From Albifimbria verrucaria (Eukaryota; Ascomycota; Sordariomycetes; Hypocreales; Stachybotryaceae): 64,000 nucleotides of DNA. The stretch spans positions 5,146,001-5,210,000 of the forward strand of contig JAHREC010000018.1 of NCBI GenBank assembly GCA_020081605.1. The letters run 5' to 3'. Below the pieces are notes generated by a model. It did no database searches. It was not told the origin of the DNA and was given only the letters and a program-made list of their open reading frames with translations. Each line of letters starts with the position of its first letter. Within the stretch, counting starts at the first letter, position 1. Shown here piece by piece: positions 1 through 11,347 of this stretch. A program made the translations under genes and the position numbers.

Positions 1-1912
1 TGCTCTGTTGGAGTGGTGAGAGGAGGACAGAGGGCAGATTAGAGTTGCTAGATATCATCGTATGGAACGGAGCTGGAAAGCTGGTGAGGATTTCTTGCTC
101 AGGGTGGAGGTCCTGGACGATTCTTGGATAGCTAGAAAGCAAGATAGAGTGGAGCTCTACGGCAGACAACGGCTTCTGCCGCACGGCACGAGTACGCAAT
201 TGGTCGGTAACAGCTCTAGTAAAGGCGCACCGATCGATGACATTGAAATGCATCTCCGAGACGGACGCTGCAATGAATTCCAGTACACCCTGTTGGCGAA
301 CCATCTTGGACGATGGAAAGTAGGGAGCATCCATGATGACCAAGACATCAGAGCAGGCTTCTTCAAGAATCTGTTGGATGCCACTCCACCGGATGGTGGA
401 CGCCTTAACATGATCGCGAGAACTGGTAGCCTAGAAGTCAGCACGCTTTATCAGACGAGAAAGCCCCTGAAGTGGTGACTACATACCTAGCCAGGATCAT
501 CTCTCTATTATCATCTAGGAATGTTTGTCCTGCGTAGTATATGACTTTTAAAACGTCGCGCTGATCGCGGTCCTCGGCAAAATCCGTAACTTGTCGCGAT
601 AGCCACCTGGACGAGCTTCGAAAGCCATCCGAGGAAGGGATAGTTTGGAGTTGAAACGTATAATGATAGTACTTGTCCATAACATCTGCCAGGTCTCTGA
701 CAGCGTTAGAGACAGCGAGCGCGTCATCGTCATCTTGCCAAAAGAGAAGTAGGGCGTGGACGACATTGTAGCGGCTTCGCGTAGATGCCGATAAGATCTG
801 GGAGACATTTGTCTGCAGGTCATTCTTGAGGCTCTCAATGCCTGGGAGGAGAGAGACTTCTCAAGCCGGGGGCCAGATGGTAGAGGGGTGCGCATGCGTG
901 CCTCGCTCAAAGGTAATCGACCTGGTTGGGGATGAGTCAGGGTAGTTGGGTCGATATCCATCTCCTGCGGATCGTGAGTGAAGACTGAGTGCGCACCACC
1001 CAGGCCGGGGCCGGGCTCAGTGGACGAGCCGGGACGACTGAGGAGCAATGTCCTGGATGCTGGGGCTGTGGGACCTGTGGAACTTGTTGACGACATCCTC
1101 CCAAGTGAGATTGTGATGGCTTGGGTGACACTTTTTGGGGCAGCAGGGTGTATAGTGTCAGCCTCAAGGAAGTAAGGTGGAGGACGAGAAATAAAATGCG
1201 TGGGAGGGGAAGGAGAAGGGGTAACAAAGACAAGGTAGCTGTGTGCGGCGGGGGCACGGCGACTTACAGCAACTCTTCGTCGACGGCAGTCGTTGCAGGC
1301 GCCCAGCTTTCTGATTAAGGCAGCCCGTTCTCTGGATTGCTGGGATAGAGGGCCGGTACGTCTCCTGCTGGTTCGACGACTGTTAGAGACGTCGGAACCA
1401 TCCTTGACAGAAAAAATAGACTGGTGCAGGTTAGGAGAGGTGTCGGCACTATACGATGTGTTGCTAGTCTCTGTGGACGCCAATGTGGCCGTTGTGGCCT
1501 GGGTTGAGATTGAAGAGCTCGTGTCCTTTCTCATGGGCGGCGAGGTAGAGTGAAAGGCATGGTGGGACGGCGATGCCTGGTGCAGGGTGGCGTCGTGCAG
1601 GCCCGGGCCCGGAGCCGGAGCCGGGACCGAGAGTGGTGGTGGCAGCGGCAGCGGCGGCGGCGGCGCTGTAGTTGTAGCTGTTGCTGTTGCTGCTACTGCT
1701 GCTGCTGCTGCTGCCGCCGCCGCCGCCGCTGCCGCAGTCGGTACGGCGGATGGTGTGGAAGGAGAGGCGAGTGTTGGGGTCGGCCCTAAAGGAGGAGCGG
1801 GAGCGGGAGCGGGAGCTGGAGCTGACGTGGAGGAGGGCACCGAGGATGGAGGCGAAGTCGAGGCTTGAGCGGGAGCTTGAGGAGCATCAGCCAGCATGTG
1901 AATTGGGTTCAT
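1..1912 (-). CDS. Conserved fungal protein with C-N-D-C-R(4)-V-A-C motif and caspase-like C-terminal region (3' truncated by window edge)
   Basis: The N-terminal ~150 residues are low-complexity (Pro/Ala/Ser, a 13-Ala run). They are followed by a basic stretch and the motif ACNDCRRRRVACHPSHH, which resembles the start of a Zn2Cys6 cluster but lacks its later cysteines. Exons: 1912-1268, 1130-487 and 422-1; introns 1131-1267 and 423-486 have GT..AG ends and restore the frame. Downstream conserved blocks include DPQEMDID, RTPLPSGPRLEK, LPGIESLKNDLQ, an alpha/beta region around DQRDVLKVIYY, and TIRWSGIQQILEEA followed by LVIMDAPYF, which reminds me of a caspase-like fold. This is by memory and unproven. 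Exon 2 needs three +1 repairs in homopolymers (about 1040, 1000 and 860). The start at 1912 (MNPIHM) fits remembered homologues. Function is unknown; I infer a nuclear or regulatory role only weakly. Confidence 0.75.
1636..1830. repeat. Coding trinucleotide/hexanucleotide repeats (poly-Ala and Pro-Ala tracts)
   Basis: Runs of CTG/GCC-type triplets (about 1675-1735) encode polyalanine on the minus strand, and a GGGAGC hexamer array (about 1795-1822) encodes alternating Pro-Ala. Both lie inside the N-terminal low-complexity region of the first gene and are likely length-variable. Confidence 0.8.
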
Positions 1913-2689
1913 CGCTGTGTAGAAAGGCAGCTCGTGCGGTCAAGGCCCATTATTCTAAGAAGCAGGAGCCAGTGTCCGCCCAAGCGCGCCAACAGCAATT
2001 GGAACAACGGAAAAAGTAAGTGAGTGAGTGATTGATTGATTGAACGAGTGTGGTATAACCTGGTTTGTGGGTGTGGTTCACCCGTCGATAGGTAGGTAGG
2101 TAAATGGAGCTCGGGTAGGCGACGTAGATTAATAGAGAGGGGCAATGAGGGACAGACAGAAGGGGACAAGGGGCGGGACAGCGCGATGGAGATCCGAGAT
2201 AGTGCCCGTACAGCTAGCAGATAGGTAGGTAGGTAGGTAAGTAAGTAAGCTTTGCGTCTATGCCAGGTCAGGCAGGGTAGCAGGTACTTAGGTATGCGTT
2301 TGTACCCAGGGACGCGTGTGGCAGGGGCTGGAAATGATTGAATGTATGTAATGGGTTGGTGTTGACTTGGAAACCCTAGGCAAACCCGCAACAGCAGCAG
2401 GAGGAGGCCTAAGAAGGCAGAGCAGCGCAACACCGAGCAAAGTAAGGGAGGGCAACGCAAGGTAAGTTGAGGTGAGTCAAGGTAAGGGGAGGGAGGTGAG
2501 GTGAGGCAAAGGCAAGGTGTGGAAAAGTGAGGTAAAGAAAGGCAAAGCAAGGCAGGTTGATGTGGGCAAAAGCTGGTACTTGGGTAAATGTAGGGACGTG
2601 TGCAAGTTTCGGACGGTGTGCGAATGTATTTATTAATGTGGGTGCTACACATGCAACGAGGCAGGCGGCGCTGGGCGGCTGGCGCTGGC

Positions 2690-2716
2690 GCGATGCGATG
2701 CGATGCGATGCGATGT
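2690..2716. repeat. CGATG pentanucleotide microsatellite
   Basis: Five to six consecutive CGATG units in intergenic DNA. Confidence 0.85.
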
Positions 2717-2867
2717 AGCGAGTCGGTCGACCGGTAGATCACCCAAGGTAAGGTGGTAGTACACTGGAGAAACAATGTGTGTATGCGCGTGGGCATGTGT
2801 TGTGTGTGTGCATGCGTGCTAAAGTGTGTCCAGACTACCTCTAATACTACCTACTATACTGTAGTAG

Positions 2868-3450
2868 TGTAGTGTAGTAGGTAGGTAGGTAGGCAATGCG
2901 TAGTGGGTGAGAGGGTAGGCATATGTGAGCGAAATGTTCACGGGCTGTTTCGCCTACATACTATTACGCCTAGAGCCGGAGGTCTTAGATAGTACCTATG
3001 GAGGCGATGCGAACGACCAAAGTGAGCGACCGGGCATCAATACTACGGTAGCCTAGCGTCGGATGATGAGCGTCTCGAATACCTGCCACACGTCGACGGG
3101 CATCATCAGGTCTTGGGATTTACATAAGGTAGGTACATACCTGTAGATAGGTAGGTACCTGGTACCAGGTAAAGCAGATAGGCAATACCTGACGCATGTA
3201 AGTACGTACATAAGGTACGTCCAGGTCTCCCGCGTTGTGTTGGAGGTGAAGCAGATGTAGGAGGGGTAGGGTAGGCAGGTAGCTCAGTACCTACTTGCCT
3301 AAGGTACACCTACCTAGTACCTACTACCTACCCAGGTACGCGAGAGATGACGGCATAGGCCCTAGGTACTGGCTACTAGGTACCTACCAAAGTAAGGTAG
3401 TAGGTAGTAGGTAGGTACTAAAGTACCTTACCTACTTAGGTACAATACAG
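2868..3450. repeat. TAGG/CCTA tetranucleotide-rich cluster
   Basis: GTAGGTAGGTAGGTAGG at about 2877-2893, then a dense mix of TAGGTACC, CCTACCTA and ACCTAGGTA units in both orientations from about 3120 to 3450. Because TAGGTACCTA is close to self-complementary, the stretch is full of small inverted repeats. Shorter clusters of the same unit occur at about 2086-2104, 2221-2245, 3923-3936, 4154-4176 and 22136-22165. Confidence 0.8.
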
Positions 3451-6280
3451 TAGAAGGTGGGTAGGGCAGAGAGGCGCGGTAATGCCCCAAGCAAACGCCA
3501 CGATAACCCCACTTGCAGCCAAAGAAAAATCAAAAAATCAAAAAAATCGGAAGGACGGGAAGTGAAGAGCAATGAGGGGTGGTTGTTTTGTTTCGTTGTG
3601 ATGCAGGCAGAGGGAGCTGGGGCAGTGCGCTACTCTATTTTTCGACTAGGGAGGTGCTTAGCTTTGCGCTGCTGCGCGGCACTCACTGCACATCATGGCA
3701 GGTGAGTGAGCTGAAGATGCCGCATTCCCTCCCTTGTTTCTTTTTTTCTTTCTTTTTTAACCCCCGTTTCTACAAGGGCATGGCAACGGTCTGGCCTTTA
3801 AACCCGTCTGGGCATGAAGTATGGACATGGGCCCGGGTAATTTAGTCCAGGCGAGCCACAACTTTAGATGAAGAGACGAATGGAAGCCGTGGAGCACCCG
3901 GCAACTTAACGTTATACAGTCAGTAGGTAGGTAGGCATCTGTTAACTCGCTTGTAGTGTACCAACCCCTCTCCTTGCCTCGGCCGACATGACTTTCATAA
4001 GCTGGGCTGGTGTGTCATAACTACCGACCTTAGAACCTACCTTAGGACTCTGAGTAGTACCATAGTGTGAGACGCGAAACATCTCGTAATATGGCACGAG
4101 TGTGTCGCGAGCAGATAAGTAAGTGGCACTATACATAGTATGTATTTACTTATGTAGGTAGGTATGTAGGCATGTAGATATGTACGTGGGTAGGGAGTGA
4201 GGGTGGGAGGTGTGAGATCAGGTCATGCTGCTCATGCTCTTCAGCCGGGTATATGGCACGGAGAACAGGGCTGAATCGACTTGTTCCAAATAGAACAGGC
4301 CCTGATTTAAGACAGGTCGACTGGTTGGGCGGAGAGGAGAGAACTTGATTGAGGGAACAGGGGCAGTTATGTGCATTGTGCTTGCCAACCCTGCCCGGCT
4401 TTTACGTTCTTGGTCTGGAAATCAATGCTGGTTTGCAGATGCGGACCACAAAGAGCCTTTTTACAGTGCCTCAGCATGGACTGCTTTACTTTGCCTTGTT
4501 GAACATGCCGACCAAGGTGAGGTGAGGTGGCGTGTTAACTAAGGTTTCCCGTTTCTCTCTCTGCCCTACGTTTACCGCTTTCTACGTCCAACTTCAGTGT
4601 GCGCCTTGGCCCATGGAGTGCGTAATCTACCGACATCTCATAGGAGACATGACATGCCATAGGCTGGGAGACGCTTGCTCATATGTATCCCTGACACTCC
4701 TGGTGTCCATCTACAAGAGCCCACCCAGTGGCTCGGTCAGCCTTACCTCACAAGCCGTTTCCTACTCGACACACCAAGCTCGGCATAACCAAAGGGCACC
4801 ACCACAGCCGGGCCCAATTGGGCGAGCCAAGTTCGGCTTTCAACAACTATCGAGTCTCTTTGGATTGAGCCATGTCGGTCAACCTCGAGACATAAGCCCC
4901 GTATCCCGCACGCGGCCAATTAGCAACAACCACGGCGCTCGTACCGCCATCCTTGCGTGTTCGTTCTAGTCTCAGCGTACGGTACACTTGGGCATTGAAG
5001 GCTTCGGAATACTTGGGCCATCCCTGGCCTGCCTTGCTCTGCCACTCTGGTCCTTCTTCAAGCACCCGCATTGCCCCGAAAAGCCTCACCGACATGCCAG
5101 ACAGACACAGTGACGACACCGTCCCACCCTGCCACTCCTGCAGTTGACGACGGATCCCTCCCCATTGTGTCCCCATCCCCTACGCCCCATTTGTCCGTCG
5201 TCAACACCAGACAATATGAGGGAGGAGCCTCGCTACTCCGTACACCGCACGAATTACCACTTACGGACTTTGCGCGACTTACCTGAGTCGGCTTCCTACC
5301 CGGAGACCCTGGACTTTACCCACACCTCGAGGCATCCTGAGGCACGAGGATGCTGCTATTGAGTGTCAAAAGGACGCATGCATGACAGATTTGCACGCGT
5401 CGTCCGTGCTTGTCGCCCTTTCGGAACCTGCAGAGAGCAACCTACTGGAGGATGGACGCCAAGTGGTCACGCCCGGGGCTGTTTGAAATGCTCTGGATGC
5501 TACCTAATGGGCATGGTAGAGGGTAACTTCTACCACTCAACCCCTGGCCATTCCATCTCGGCTCTGTCTCCCCGGCTGCACATCATCATCATCGGGAGGC
5601 AGCGCCTGGCGCGCCTGGCGCCACGATAATTCGTGTTCCGCCTCTGCTGTCTCTCCCGTGCGTCGTAATGCTATGCCTCTCACCGAAAATTGCAAAACAA
5701 AACAAAGAAATTTATGTATCAGCCATCCATTCCCCTCTTCCCTCCTCTTCCAGACAGCCAACCCCTTTCCCTTATCTAGCAGTCTTCTCCGTCCCTCCGG
5801 GTTTCCCTAAAAACCCAACAACAGGCACCGGAGAATCGAACCGGTTCGGGCCATTCCACGCCGAATTCAGTCACCGTGGAGATTTGCTACGGGTTCTAGA
5901 CCACGGAGCCGCAATAAAACCTGGTATGCAAAGCCGCCATCTGGCAAAAATGCCAAGTCAGAGTTGGAGGAGACCTGACGCCTTACTCTCACAGCCCACC
6001 AAATCTATTGAAACCACGCCATCATGCACGTTACCTCCAGGAATCCACATCAAGAGAGTCATCGTCCAGGTACCGGATCTGCAATGTCCGTTGCAGATTC
6101 ATTCAAGCCCCTTCTGCTTACAGGAATTGAGGGCATAGCATTTAGCCAGTTGTCATCTCCCTCAACGACGGCGCTTTCGTTGATTGCCTCCGTGTGCAGT
6201 ACGATGCCACCCTCCCACACGTATGCACAACAATGATGAGGCTGTCAGCAATGTTCAAAAATGTGAGTTTTCTACAATTT

Positions 6281-9200
6281 TTACTTCTTTCCACTAGATC
6301 CATTCATCAGCGAGATACTGGCCTCCCTCCCTACCCGAAACCCCATCTCGTTTCGTCGATCATTAATGAGCCTTCCCATTCTAGAAGTAACCGGAAGAGA
6401 TATATCTCCATGTCTCTCTCGCCTATTGCTTCCTTTGCCCACTTCTTCCCTTGCTCTACGATCCATTCGGCATTTTTTACATGCTCCTCCATTGGCTTGG
6501 AGGTGCTACTGACGGGTGGTCGATCCACTGTTCCACTAAAATAGGCAAATGATGTATGCAAAGATTGATATCGTACGTCGATGGGAACGAAGTGTAGCCA
6601 CGGCGTCAGTCTCTCGGTGTACCACGTCCTGAAAATTGTAGAGATAAATGGCACGCTGTTGGATCGCAGGGCTCGTAGTAGTTGGGGGAGGGCCATCATC
6701 TTCATCTAGTAGAAGGACATAGCGATATTCCATGGAATCAGCTATGTCCTCTCGCGTACCATATGCCTTCTCCAGAAGCTGGCACATGGCGCCCAAGCAT
6801 GCGCTGAGGTCTTCTAATCCAGCTGTAAACGGTACATCGGCATTGGCCTTTTGTGTCGGGATTCTTTCGTAAACATAGGTCTTGCCATGCCCTCGAGTTG
6901 GCAGTATCATAGACACTTCATCTTCAGGGCCTGGATTACTGACAAGATGAAGAAATCGGTACTTGTGGCTGCCTCGTAGAACATGCGTGCTAACAACCTG
7001 CTTGCCGGCTGTACCTCTCCAGAATAAAGCATCGTACCTGCGCTCAAACTGCCAGTTCTTGTCTGGCTTGTCCAACCTAGATTTCGGCATCGGCACGATG
7101 ATATCTTTAAATCCTTTTGTTTTCGAAGGCCCGAATAATGGTAGCAACTGTTCGATAGGTTTGAGAAGAGGTGGGAGCATTGGAAAGGCATGTAAATGAA
7201 AGAGGTCAGGTTGGTCGCACACATCCAAAGCCCCTCCCAATCTGCTATAAGCGGCCCCTGGGAATGTTTTTGCGCACAATCAACGCAAAGCTCTCCAAAC
7301 TTCCAATCAGGTCGATTCCTAGCACGAGATGCAGGGGACAAGCTCCAGCTTGCATTTGGCCATAGTTTCGGCTCAGGGTGAACTCCATTGCAGATGAAGG
7401 CCACTGAACGCCATGTCCGCGAGGGAGAGGCGACTGCGTTGAGTGATTCACTGCATCTGCTGCACCTCTCGGAACCAATTTGGCCATAGGCTTTGGCCTG
7501 GACAAAGGTTGTGAGTATGGGTCTCCCCATTTTGGTAATATGCGAGGCGTCGACCTCAGATTAATTGGTAGAACCATATCGGGCAAATGTTTCGAGAATT
7601 TCCGTATCATCTGCCCCAGTTCTTCCAGATCCTGGTTATCCCCATCATCCCCAGTGTCTGCGGTCAAGACTTTACCCGCTTTGATTGTGATCGTAGTTAC
7701 ACCAGGGTAACTTATAGCAACGTTTACGCGATCTCTGATGGTTTGTGGTGCAAGGTCCCAAAAGGGGCTCAAATCTCTCTCTATTTGCTGGAATTGGTCA
7801 ATCACAGCTGAGCCTTCCGCAAATTCGTACCAATCTGAAAAGTGAGGTGGAGGTGGCCTGCCATCGTGAAGATTTTGATAACTTCGAACAGCAACAGGAA
7901 GACTGTCGCTCAGTTTTACTCCTTTTAACCAATGGTCATGCTTCGCTTGTGCTTTGAAGATTAAGTCATCAATCGGGTGGTGATCTTTGAAGAAACTCGG
8001 GGCCCGAACCAGGGTGGAAATGGTTGCCACACTGAGCAGGAGGAAAAATAGAGCGATAAAACCAGGGCGCCGGATGAAGATAAAAGTTCGCTGGTCCTGG
8101 AAGTATATGAAAACGCTGGCTCCTATAAAGATGGCCCAAAAAGGAAACAAGACTTTAGATCGTGACAAGGTGGTCCAGTCACCAAATCTTCTGATATTAT
8201 CCAAGGATGCCCATATGCCAGCAACAACAGTTATTGTGCTGACAGGCACCAAAGGCTTTTCCTCGCAAAACCAAGCGCTTGTTGATCCAAATAACCAAGC
8301 AAGCACAAGGCCGTCCGTAACAACATCGAAAAGATGGAGGGAGCCAAATGCGGCGCCATTTGAGTTGGTGTCATGGATTGCGAGGTCAACAAGTGCAACC
8401 CCCATGAGTAAACATGAAAGTAATAATGCGGAACCAATGGTTTGCAGCCTGGTCTGCAAACTCTTTATCCACGCCGTGACTTGCCAGAAAAGCACGATGA
8501 TGGCCACATCAGCAACCAGAGAAACCCACTGTAGGATAATGATTTCTACTCGGCTATCGATAAGATCGAAGCAAAAGTAGCCCGAGCGTGTGGATTGGCC
8601 AAGAGCAAAGTAGACACCGAAGGAAAAATCCATGTACCTAGGTATGCAGTTACCATTACCACTCTGGGGCCACTCAGCCAGTCGAAAATGTCATCAACGA
8701 TGCTACGCCACGGATCATCCGGATCCTCAGGTGGAGGGGCCGCCCATTTATGTCGGCTCATGTACACATCATATCCAAATAGCAGAATACACAGGAATGA
8801 CTGCTCAGGTCAGTCACGCCTAACGAAATTCTGCCCCCAACAATCTGGGGAGGGGAGCGCAAGCTTACCTCGATACCTGGGCTAGAACATTGTTGGTTCC
8901 GGTTTACCCGGTGAAACATCTCGGTACGAGCAGCAATGCATAAAGCTAGCACGAGGAGAGGATGCCTTTTGGACGATCGGGTAGTTGAGTATTCAAATCC
9001 TCATATTGCACCTGGTCCGTGGCGATTTCCGGGGTTGGTTGGGCAAGTGCCTGGTACAGTGAGGTAGGGAAACGGCCGCGCGGTTCTAGCCGCCATTTAA
9101 GAAGAAAACTGGCAAGAAATGAGGCGACTCCAGTGATGAAGAAGACAGAAAGCAGCGACAGCCGTGGGCGTTCTGAGCATTGTCTGAAGTTAGGCAGGGG

Positions 9201-9414
9201 ATGTACAGGCGGGTATGAACATGGTCAATTTGATCATGTCGTGTAGAGGCGGGAACATACCGACCAAAGAGTGGCGTTGGAGAGACTGCGCAATATATAG
9301 GAATGATAGAACTGTACTATGTGCTGTCAGAGATGATTGACTTCACCTACCAATTGGGTCATGAAGAGAAGCTCACCTCAAACGAGTAACATGCACTATC
9401 CTAAATCGGAACAT
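6281..9414 (-). CDS. CAP10/GT90-family membrane glycosyltransferase (capsular-associated protein type)
   Basis: Predicted to transfer sugars in the secretory pathway, by family membership; the acceptor is unknown. Exons: 9414-9377, 9311-9261, 9183-8869, 8800-6281. All introns have GT..AG ends and phases agree, giving about 976 residues. The N-terminal half is multi-pass membrane (a helix around residue 45 and several between about 110 and 420), then a soluble segment. The C-terminal half carries GT90/CAP10 features: Cys-containing linker (FGELCVDCAQKH), CDQPDLFHLHAF, ALFWRGTAGKQ, then LLLDEDDGPP, STIFRTWYTERLTPWLHFVP, FRLLLEWGRL near the end. Seven missing bases in homopolymers break the frame (near 8968, 8626, 7335, 7232, 6686 [two C], 6376). 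The first two exons are the least certain part. It faces the DHHC gene across a 286-bp promoter. Confidence 0.8.
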
Positions 9415-9700
9415 GGTTCCTGATGCAAGTCATCCAGTAAAATCCAACCGTACGATGACTCCCAGTCGCGGCTTGTTAATGTATCATTATCACTTCCGCA
9501 CCTAAGATCACAGTCAGATGCTGTAACGGAAGTCTGCAAGACAAAGTACCCAGATTGTTTGACGTCTCAGAAGTAAAGGGTCGCTCACCGTTTACGTAAG
9601 CTGTGAATTAGACTGCCTGGCTCGGCTATACGCGTGTGAAAAGCCGCGTCTTCCTATAGTCGTAAGTCAGTGAGATTTTTTCGACCAACCTCTGCTCGTC
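9415..9700. promoter_or_regulatory. Short divergent promoter region
   Basis: Only 286 bp separate the start codons of the minus-strand GT90 gene and the plus-strand DHHC gene, so the two must share or closely pack their promoter elements. No clear TATA box was seen. Confidence 0.5.
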
Positions 9701-10994
9701 ATGGCAGGCTTCAACGATGCACCGTTGATACAAAGACTGGCCGTGCCGACCGTCTGCCTACTTATCACATTCCTTGGTTATTTTTCGCAGTTGCTCTTCC
9801 AAAATCCCAGCCTTGACCCTGGGCCACCATCTCGCTCCGAGTCCATCGTCTTCAACATATTGCTCCTCATTCTCTGGTACACATATTACAAGGCCGTGAC
9901 GGTCGATCCGGGCCGGTATGTCTTCTCGGAAAAGGTGATCGAAGCGGAGGGTAGGTGGTGTAGCAAGTGCTCCGTACCTAAGCCGCCTAGGGCACATCAT
10001 TGTCGGTTCTGCAAGCGGTGCGTACCCAAAATGGATCATCATTGCCCTTGGACCCGAAACTGTGTGTCCATGACGACTTTCCCACATTTCATAAGATTCC
10101 TTGCCTATGCAAACATCTCTCTCTGGATGCTAGCGTACATGGTTGCTCAGCGCTTCCACTCACTATGGGCGGCCCGGCACTTGCCCTCATATATGGGTCC
10201 GACCTTGCCAGCTTTAATATCACTGGCTTTCCTATCACCCATCTGCTTCTTCACATGTCTTGCTCTTGGCATTATGCTGTTCACCACTACGAGGAGCTGG
10301 ATCCTGAACCGCACCATGATTGAAGGTTGGGAAATTGATCGCCACGAAGTTATCGCTGAGCAGTCGGGTCAAGACTGGTGGGACATAACCGGGCCTGATG
10401 GAAGGAAAATGCGCTTTGAGAAGGTCGAATTTCCCTATGATATTGGCCTGTTTGCCAACATGTCCCAAGCCATGGGCACCTCGAATGTCCTGTTGTGGTT
10501 CTTTCCTTCGCAGGCAATCCCCAAATTTCCAAAGATGGGAAAGGCACCGGGTGGCAATGGGAAGAGAATGGCTTCAACCGGAAGATTGGAATGTGGCCAC
10601 CACCAGATCCCGACAAGATGCGACGTGGAGGGCGGGAGTGGCCAGCGGCCAAGAGCAATATCGAAGCCGACCTACATTACCAGGATCTGACTCCGGAAGA
10701 GCAAAAGGCAGCCTTCCGACAACGCCAAGAGCGCGACTGGGAGAAGAGGCGGAGGCTCATTGCGGAGCTAGAGGAAGTCGAGTCATATGATGTGATGACG
10801 GATGAGGACGTCGAAGAGCTTGATGAAAGTGCCAAAAAGGACAAAGTTGGGCCAACTCTGATGGTGAGACGCTTGGAGATTATGGGGTGGATGAGGAGGC
10901 AGAATATGCTGCTGAGGTTCTCCAAGAAGACGATGTTCCACTCGGCGAGCTGCTACGCCGTAGAAAGACTATGCAGAAGGATATTACAGAATAA
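9701..10994 (+). CDS. pfa4: DHHC-type palmitoyltransferase, PFA4-like
   Basis: S-acylates cysteines of membrane proteins; yeast Pfa4 is an ER enzyme that modifies chitin synthase Chs3. About 431 residues and apparently intronless. Two N-terminal membrane helices precede the cysteine-rich domain: the zinc-binding series RWCSKC..KPPRAHHCRFCKRC runs into MDHHCPWTRNCV, with the catalytic DHHC intact at about residues 110-113. Two more helices follow. The soluble tail has WFFPFAGNPQISKDGKG and MWPPPDPDK blocks typical of the PFA4 subgroup, and an acidic C-terminus ending RRRKTMQKDITE. Two single-base breaks: a missing T near 10507 (CCTTTC expected) and a missing G near 10849. Start chosen at the first ATG, MAGFNDAP. 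Confidence 0.9.
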
Positions 10995-11347
10995 TTATTC
11001 AAGTTTAGATGTAGGAAGCATTTACCACATGTGCATACGATCTGTAACTGTGCAGTTTGCGTGATACCAATAAGATGCGAATCTAAATTTCTCTTTTGAA
11101 CCCATCCAACATCCAATCACGGTTCTTTGCTAGAGCCCCAGGAGAATATAGTCACAATCGCCGTTCACCATTCGTCTAGTTCCCAAGAAGCGCGCACAAA
11201 ATACTGAAGGTTGCTTCAGTCGTGCAATCCACACAATCGGAGGCATCTTTCCTCATATGTGTCATCAAATCTCTTTTGAACACAGCGGGTCGTTTATCAG
11301 CCTAGAATCATGAAAAATGACAGGAAATCTCGCATAACTAATTCCAT
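10995..11347. other. Convergent 3' region between the DHHC and myosin I genes
   Basis: 353 bp holding both 3' UTRs; no open frame of note. A direct repeat of the octamer-scale string CAAATCTCTTTTGAAC/AAATTTCTCTTTTGAAC lies at about 11088 and 11267. Confidence 0.4.

Larger units (their letters stand above)
1913..6280. other. 4.4-kb intergenic region with microsatellites, no supported gene
   Basis: This is the upstream region of the leftmost gene and the downstream region of the GT90 gene. Open frames are short, Arg/Ser/Pro-rich and show no recognisable domain. The first 2 kb is dominated by TAGG/CCTA and GGTAAG-like repeats. A tRNA-like B box near 5830 was considered and rejected. A small or non-coding gene cannot be excluded. 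Confidence 0.5.

Noticed and set aside
1909..2796. 295-codon open frame on the minus strand upstream of the first gene
   Set aside because: Cys/Leu/Pro/Arg-rich sequence produced by microsatellites (CCTA, TTAC units); no domain and no conserved look. More likely promoter and 5' UTR.
5824..5910. tRNA-like sequence on the minus strand (GGTTCGATTC B-box string, GGCTCCG/CGGTGCC ends pairing 6 of 7)
   Set aside because: The T, D and anticodon arms do not fold; the B box lacks a proper T stem. At best a decayed tRNA or SINE fragment.
7987..8580. 197-codon plus-strand open frame
   Set aside because: Antisense shadow of the membrane half of the GT90 protein.
8546..8767. Short intron at about 8628-8660 in the GT90 gene (GTAATG..CCTAG)
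   Set aside because: About 21 bp, too short to splice; restoring one T in the run at 8624-8628 explains the frame change.
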